A stretch of 64,000 nt of DNA, taken from assembly GCA_948567375.1 (NCBI GenBank), contig OX419762.1, positions 38,359,034 to 38,423,033 on the forward strand. Direction: 5' to 3'. This document shows, one piece after another, positions 57,712-64,000 of the stretch (position 1 is its first letter; the number at the start of each line of letters is the position of its first letter). This stretch comes from Lunularia cruciata. Its lineage: Eukaryota > Streptophyta > Marchantiopsida > Lunulariales > Lunulariaceae. The notes below the pieces were generated by a model. That model saw only the letters and a list, made by a program, of their open reading frames with translations. It was not told where the DNA came from and searched no databases. Both the position numbers and the translations under genes were made by a program.

Positions 57712-60360
57712 AGTCTTTGCTTGATTTTCATGGGTTTGCTCAATATTGGCTATGGGATCGCTTGCTTAGCGTTAGCTTTGCTCAAATGGGCAAGTGGCTT
57801 TGCTAGATGGAGGATGGGGTCTCTTGCTTAGTTGATGCATCCACTTTTTAGGACTAGGGGTTTGCTTCCATGAGTTTTTGGGTTTGCATTATAATTGGTA
57901 ATTTGGTAGTTCAATTAAAAAACAACATTTTGACAGACAAACAAACACACACAATCTATAAATTCTTCTTTAAATCAATTGTATTATGAAACCTTAAATG
58001 CACTCACCTTGGGACGAGGTATACCCAAAACATATCTTTAGCCAAAAGGTATAGAGTTCCGCTTTACAAATTCCTTTCATGATAACTCTGACCTGGTTCT
58101 TGTCTTGTCATGCACAATTAATTTGGGTCATGTTTTTGATAATCTGGTGGAATTTGATCAACCACATTTGTTCATTGATATACTCCATATTCAAAAAATC
58201 CCAACAGTTCTCATACTCTAAGATGCATGTGGCAATTATTTTACTCACACCTACTCTCAAAATTAGCCTTCTTTGTCCTACTTTAGATTTTGAAATAGGT
58301 GAAATAAAATTGCTCTATTATCTTTCAATTACAATTTGATAGATGTTGATGCGCTAAGCTTCCCTTTTCTACTTTTGCTACTTTTTGTTATCAAAATTGT
58401 TGTCAAGTCTAAGCTTCTCTTCTTTGTCTAAAATCACACCTTCCCATAAAATTAGCCTTCTCTACCCTATAAATTGAAATTGCCCTATTATCTTTCAAAA
58501 GCTCATGTTTGTAGAGAGTAGAGTTGCTCAATAGGAATGGAATTGCTCAAGGCTAAGCTTCTTTTCCCTACCTTCTCTACCTACAAAGGGAATAGGTGTT
58601 AGGCCTAAGCTTTTCTCCTTTACCTTTTCTTCTCTGTCATCATTTATGATTGGGCTACTTTCTTCTTCTATTCTCTACATTCTTTGCCTCTATTTGCAAC
58701 CATTCTACTTCTCTATATTTGTCTATTTGGGTTGATTCTCTTCTCTTTGTCTTCTTTTTCTGATCGGGCTATGCCTCTCTTCTCTCCCTTCTCTACTTGC
58801 GATTGGGCTATGCTTCTCTTTTATGCCTTTTCTCTCTATATACTATTGGGCTATGCTTCTCTACTTTGCCTTCTCCCTCTATTTATGATCAAAAGTGGTC
58901 TCCCTAAGTCTTGCAAAATTGACTTCTCTTTGCACTATTTTTGAATTGAACCTTTTCTAGCTATAAAATAAAAGGCAGATTTCAAATTGCTAAAATTTTG
59001 TGGACCATAAGCATTCTCTACCTCAATCCTTTTTTGCACTTCAATGGTAAATTTTAAATTTCTTAACTCTTGGTATTGCCACAAACAATTAGGATTCTCT
59101 AATCTCGGAATGGCCTTTTACTTTCATCATTTGAAAGTATCTTAAACTCAAAATTTCCCTCTCATTTAAACCCCTTCCTTCCTTATGGCTTTCTCTTCCC
59201 TCCGGTTTTGAAATACTTGCATTACTTCCCATTCTGTTTGCCTTACCTTGTCCTTTCCTTGGTTTTCAAAAGACCCTTTTGATAACTCTAGAAATTACTC
59301 TCAAAACACTTTGTATTTTAGGAAACTATGCTCTGTCCTTGTCCTATTCTCCCCAACTTTCTCTTCTCTTCCTCTTGTCTCTTGAAAAACCCTTCAATTA
59401 AGTGACAAAATTTCCTTCTTGGTAGAACTATATGGTATTCTAATATGTTTGAAATCCTCTTTTTAACATTTCCCCTCATCTATGGGGGGAACTCTCTTTT
59501 CAAAAAAGTCCACCTCACCATTCATTCCCCTTCTCTATGCTTTCCAAATGCCTTCATTCTCCTCTGCTCTCAACTCTTGGTATTGCCACCTCTTGAATTG
59601 CCTAAGATTTGTTCTCTTTTTTGAAAATATTTGAAAAGTTAATCTCCTACAAATAAGTAATCTCCTCTATTGGTTCCTCAATTTACTACACATAAATAGT
59701 CAAACTAAACTTCTATTGATCCTACACATGCATGCTCATTGTACTTGGTCCAATTGAAATTTGTGAATTTGTATCAGATTTTATAATTTGAATCAAATAT
59801 ATATATTCAAACATTGAAAAATATATCATTTCATCAAAGCACCCTTATAAATTCAATAAAGCAAACCAAAAATTGAAAAATAAAGTCAATTCATCAAAGC
59901 ACCCAACTAAATCAATTCATTCCATTCCCTTAAGCAAATGAAACAAACAAATTGCCCAATGCATCAAATTTCCTTAAGCATCAAATTAAATCCAATAAAG
60001 CAAACCAAGAATTACAATACATACAAGCAACCTCATAATTGGATCAATTGAATCCATAAATTTTGCAAGCAACCTCATAATGGATCCACTGACTCCATAA
60101 ATTTTGAGTGGCATTTGTATATGGCTTGAGCAAACCCATTTTGCAATTGTCAAAATCCATTGCAAACAAGCAATCCCTACCATGCTACTCTATCAAACCC
60201 ATGTTGTTCCAACAACCTCATCCATGAACACCAAGCAACATCAAGAAATCCCAATCATACCCATTAAGGAAACCCATGTTTGATCCAAGCGTCCCCACAA
60301 TCTTTTCATGAATCTTATTAGCAAAACCATTCTTTACAAGTGAACCCATTGTGCAAACTA
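57712..60360. other. AT-rich and pyrimidine-rich stretch with tandem repeats, no gene
   Basis: 57.71-57.86 kb repeats TTTGCTCAA / GCTTGCTTAG phrases like those left of the copia element at 44.67-44.81 kb. 58.65-58.90 kb is a TTGGGCTATGCTTCTCT tandem array. 59.80-60.10 kb repeats TTCATCAAAGCACCC, TCCAATAAAGCAAACC and CAAGCAACCTCATAAT. Long CT-rich text between. No coding domain seen. Confidence 0.6.
58655..58905. repeat. Imperfect tandem repeat, about 50-bp unit
   Basis: Four to five units of GATTGGGCTATGCTTCTCT followed by a variable CT-rich segment such as TTGCCTTCTCCCTCTATTTA. Confidence 0.65.
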
Positions 60361-60594
60361 AAACATCGAGACACAATGTGTAGAAGTCATGAATTTACTC
60401 ATTTTCATTCATATGGTACAAATAACCACCAATGTGCAATGCTTCAAAGGCAAGTTCCTACTATACCTTTTTTAGTTTCTCCTCTCATATGGTGATTTGT
60501 CCGACCACCTTCCTTAGTAACAAAGTTATAGGATCTGCCTCCTCTCTCATGTTTTCCTCTTCTTTCTCTCATAGATTATACTTATTTATCAAAA

Positions 60595-61500
60595 CATTGT
60601 GCAATATAATGCAAGTGGAAATCTGATGTGGGAGTTGTGAATTACTTTTAATTTTAGTATTAAAAGCATGTCGGCATTCTTTATGGGAGCCTCCTATAAA
60701 GAATACCAAAATTATGCTTTTAGGATCCCAATGCAATGTTTAGTTAGAGACCTTGTTCAAACCAATCAATGGTTGAAGTCCTTCTTTTCTTGCATATTTG
60801 CTTGTTTAATGAAGGCACAAGATGACTCATTGGCACATATCCAACATCTTCTAATAAACACTGATGGCTCTCAGACAAACCACCAGCTCCTCTAGATTTA
60901 GATGTGACCAAAGCTCCAAAATTTTTAAACATGTCATATCATGACATGATCTAAGCATTCTTGAGCAGGATTACACTCTTCATTAGCCACAGCTAAACTC
61001 ACATTAATCCAAAACTCTATAAACTTTCACAAGGAATACTCAAAAATTGTGAAGCTTTTTACCTCTAACAAAGTGTACAATTCAATGCTTTTCATCACAT
61101 ATCACTTGACCATTGATTGAGTAACTTCCTTCACTGCTCAAGTAAACTTCCCCATCACTGGTAGGCCTTTATGATAGAGGAAGCATAGTACTATCTACTA
61201 GCCCTACACACTCAAGAAATCCTTTTTGAGCAAATATAAATGAGATTCTAACTCTCTCTTCAATCCTTGGCCATTGCACTTCCTTTCTAAGAATGGATAA
61301 TATTGCAATGATACTCATTGTGTAAATTTGGTTGTGGATCTTGCATTGATTCCCCATAATTCATCCTCATGCAACATAGACCCTATTCCCATTATGGCCA
61401 AATCAATCTAGTGCCAATGCCATGTGTAGCTATACAGGTGTTTGGTATCTTCCCAAATCCCTCTTTCTTCTGAAAACATCATGCACTTTAAGCAATTCAC
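60595..61500 (-). pseudogene. PIF/Harbinger-like transposase (decayed)
   Basis: Minus reading, N to C: PV-x-LHMALALD-x-FGHNGN (family PVE.QLA.AL.R.GHYGN), IHNQIYTMSIIAILSILRKEVQWPRIEERVRIS, GFLECVGLVDSTMLPLS (the first catalytic Asp region, family G....DGT.......), then, after decayed sequence, TRSLTKHCIGILKA (family VRSEHCMG.LKGRF) and a last PLALYCTMF block where the family has ILHN. The order and spacing fit a DDE_Tnp_4 transposase. Multiple stops and frameshifts. Terminal inverted repeats and the 3-bp duplication were not located. Confidence 0.6.
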
Positions 61501-64000
61501 TAAAGTGACCAAAGAGTCAATATCCACCCTCATAGGTTGTTTGAAATCAAGAAGATCAAGAATATAAAATAATTTGTATACAAATCTATACTCTATGAAG
61601 TTTGAATTCTTTTCTTCAAATATGTTCCCTCATGGATAAATCCCCATCACTTACAAAGCTTCTTGCTCATATCCATGTCTTTATCTTCTTCGCTCCATTC
61701 CTCTAATTTCTAGGAGAATCCAACCACTCATCATCCATCCATTCCACATCATTATTATCAAGTTTGGCTATTTGGAAGCATATTAACCTCTTCAATTCCT
61801 TCTTCAACATTCTTTGAATACTTAGGTGAAGAATAGTGTGAAATTTTTTTCACATAGAAAGGTCAACAGTTTACCAAAAACAGGAACTATCAAATCCTAA
61901 TTGCAGGAATTCAAGGAGCAGATTATACAAACAAGAAATGTCTTGAAAGTCTATTGAGCCCAAATTGCAAGATGCAAAATCCACATAACAATGCAAGAAT
62001 TAATGGAGAAGGAGCATGTGTCTTCTACTAATGTAGAAGACACAAAAATAGTCTCCAAATTGCGCACCACAATATCCATAGAACACCGATTGAACTAATA
62101 AAGAATTGGTGAGGGAACTAATGAAGAAGGATCCAAAATAATCTATATTGAAGCTCAACCAACCTTTGATAAAATTAAGAACAAGAACGGTATGATATGG
62201 AGAACAACGAGAACTATAGACTTCAAATTTTTATATGCCATCTGGATTTGCTTTTGTATATACCATCAGGAAAAAAAACCCAACTATTGAATTTGTGTAT
62301 GCCATCGGGGAGCAAGGAACAAATAACAAGGGAAGATGAAAAGTTTAGATTTCAAGTTCTTGGATTTCAAGGAAAAGTGACGTCTCGAAGTGAAACTTGG
62401 AATTTCTTTTGAATTTAAGTTAGTTACTGTCTAATTAAGGTATATAGGAGGTCCCGTAACCCATTGGAATCCCGTAAAGATTTATAGGTCCTAAAAAAGA
62501 TGACCCATAAATATTACGGACTAAAACTCCCGAGTATTTTCCACCCATGTCATGTACACATTGATGGGACCTCCCGTCAACTTTTTATATGGGATCTTTG
62601 CGGAGGCCAAAACCCTCTTTCTTAATAACATTTCATCAAACTCCTTCATGGAGAACGGAGTTTATTTCATGATAAATAACTACTTCTTTCTCATATCTTA
62701 TCAAGCACGATACAGATTTTGCGCTCGCTTACACAATATATATAATAAATAGATAATTTATTGGGTATTATTGTACAGAGAAACTTGGCATTACTCCTTA
62801 ATTCCATCATCATATATAACACCGCATAAACTTGACTGATTAAAAGCAATCAAATATCAAGTATTATATCAAAGATATAATACTAAAAAACTGCATTTAC
62901 TATGTTAACTAGAAACATACATGCTTAGGTTTGTTCAAGGGTTTGGGGTCCCTAAAGCCAGAACCGCATACCATAGTTTTGGATATAAATAAATTTTTCC
63001 TTTATATCAACTTGTTTATCAACTTTGAACTTGGGAATAAGAAGCTTCTTAGAGCTAAATACGGATCTTGAGGCATATATATGCTTTACTATTGTAATTG
63101 TGTATCATAGTAACAATAAGGATTATTCTAAGTGATCAAGAATAAGAAATCTTCGAGCGTGAATCAGATCAAACAGTATTTATCCAGTGTATAACATCCA
63201 CCATATTCATGAAAAGTTCCGTAGAAAGAACTATGATGATGCTACATGCAAGACACGAATAGTATCAAATAGGCCGATACCCACTAACTCTTCAATAATA
63301 CATGTAACGCGTAGATGCACAAAATATGATTCTTAATTTTTATTCAATTTATGTATCCTCATTTCAAGATGAGGTATTCTGAATTTAGCTATATTTAGAA
63401 ATTGATTTACCTTTCAATGATCTTTATAGGAGCAAGATAAAATCTCTATAATTAATTTTTTCCTTCTTTTTATTCTTTAGGATGTTCTGTCACTGAGGCT
63501 TTCAGTGTGAGAAATCCCCTGAATAAATGATCTTATGCAAAGTAGAAGTATAGATGCCATGGTAGGCGACACCATTTTAACCAACATTCTTATTAAAACT
63601 AATGTGTTTTTAATCTATTTCCTTCTTAATATTATTTCAAATTGAAAGATAATCCATAATACGAGTTTCATTTATAACCATTTCATATTTACTAAAGTGA
63701 ATTTGGTAAACAAACTATGATTTCATTTCTTGAACAAACCTTAGTGGTCGGACAAGCCAGAGATATACCAAAGTTGTGAGGTAGAAAAGAAAAACGATTG
63801 GAAAGGTGCCATCTAAAGAAAAGAAAGATGCCTCACTTTTTGCAAGAGACTAGCATTAATAGGAAGAACAAGAAGCTAAAATGTAGATCAAGGGAATGAT
63901 GGAGGTGGAGGAATATCTTATATAAGAACCTATTGGGAGATTCTGACCGATAGTATAACGTGAAGAGAGAGAGAGAGTGGAGTAGGCAGTGAAGGAAAGG
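61501..64000. other. AT-rich right end, no supportable gene
   Basis: No domain recognised. 62447-62455 and 62566-62574 form a 9-bp inverted pair (GGAGGTCCC / GGGACCTCC) around several CCCGT phrases, possibly a worn short element. A GA-repeat (GAGAGAGAGAGAG) lies near 63965. Confidence 0.5.

Noticed and set aside
62447-62574. Short inverted-repeat transposon (MITE)
   Set aside because: Only 9-bp arms, no target duplication found and no second copy in the window.

Overview
The window reads as nuclear DNA of a land plant with a large, repeat-filled genome. The LTR elements are plant-type: a Ty1/copia, a chromodomain Ty3/gypsy and a second Ty3/gypsy with a tRNA-Asp-like primer site. A gymnosperm is my best guess, but a fern or lycophyte is possible. 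No conserved host housekeeping gene and no tRNA or rRNA was recognised.

Layout: (1) 1-14.2 kb is an AT-rich repeat graveyard. It holds two decayed copies of a LINE family B (1-2.83 kb and 12.8-14.2 kb), a decayed chromovirus (5.88-12.07 kb, minus strand), and three solo LTRs nested in these elements, each with its target-site duplication. (2) About 14.4-35.7 kb is different in texture: CpG-containing, more GC-balanced and mostly not recognisable as repeat. It carries a near-full-length LINE A (18.84-22.6 kb, minus), two truncated copies (23.0-23.8 and 24.8-27.3 kb) and at least eight short fragments of the LINE A 3' tail. LINE A has an R2-like layout: N-terminal C2H2 finger, reverse transcriptase, CCHC knuckle and a restriction-like endonuclease. 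The same block holds gene-like sequence: a 491-codon intronless ORF made of about ten 39-40 residue units with an invariant tryptophan; just upstream a probable three-exon gene with a 49-bp intron; and two weaker spliced models. (3) 35.7-44.8 kb is AT-rich, with tandem repeats, one solo LTR and a decayed coiled-coil coding relic. (4) 44.82-57.71 kb is one nest: a decayed Ty1/copia (minus) split by a solo LTR and by a young 7.8-kb Ty3/gypsy (48,523-56,344) of the same LTR family. (5) 57.7-64 kb is AT-rich, with tandem repeats and a decayed PIF/Harbinger transposase (minus).

What stands out: an R2-like LINE in plant DNA with a two-hairpin 3' tail scattered densely over 15 kb; an unrecognised W-repeat protein beside a short-intron gene in a compositionally distinct island; and one LTR family that repeatedly makes 4-bp target duplications. 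All calls come from reading the sequence by eye; no searches were run.
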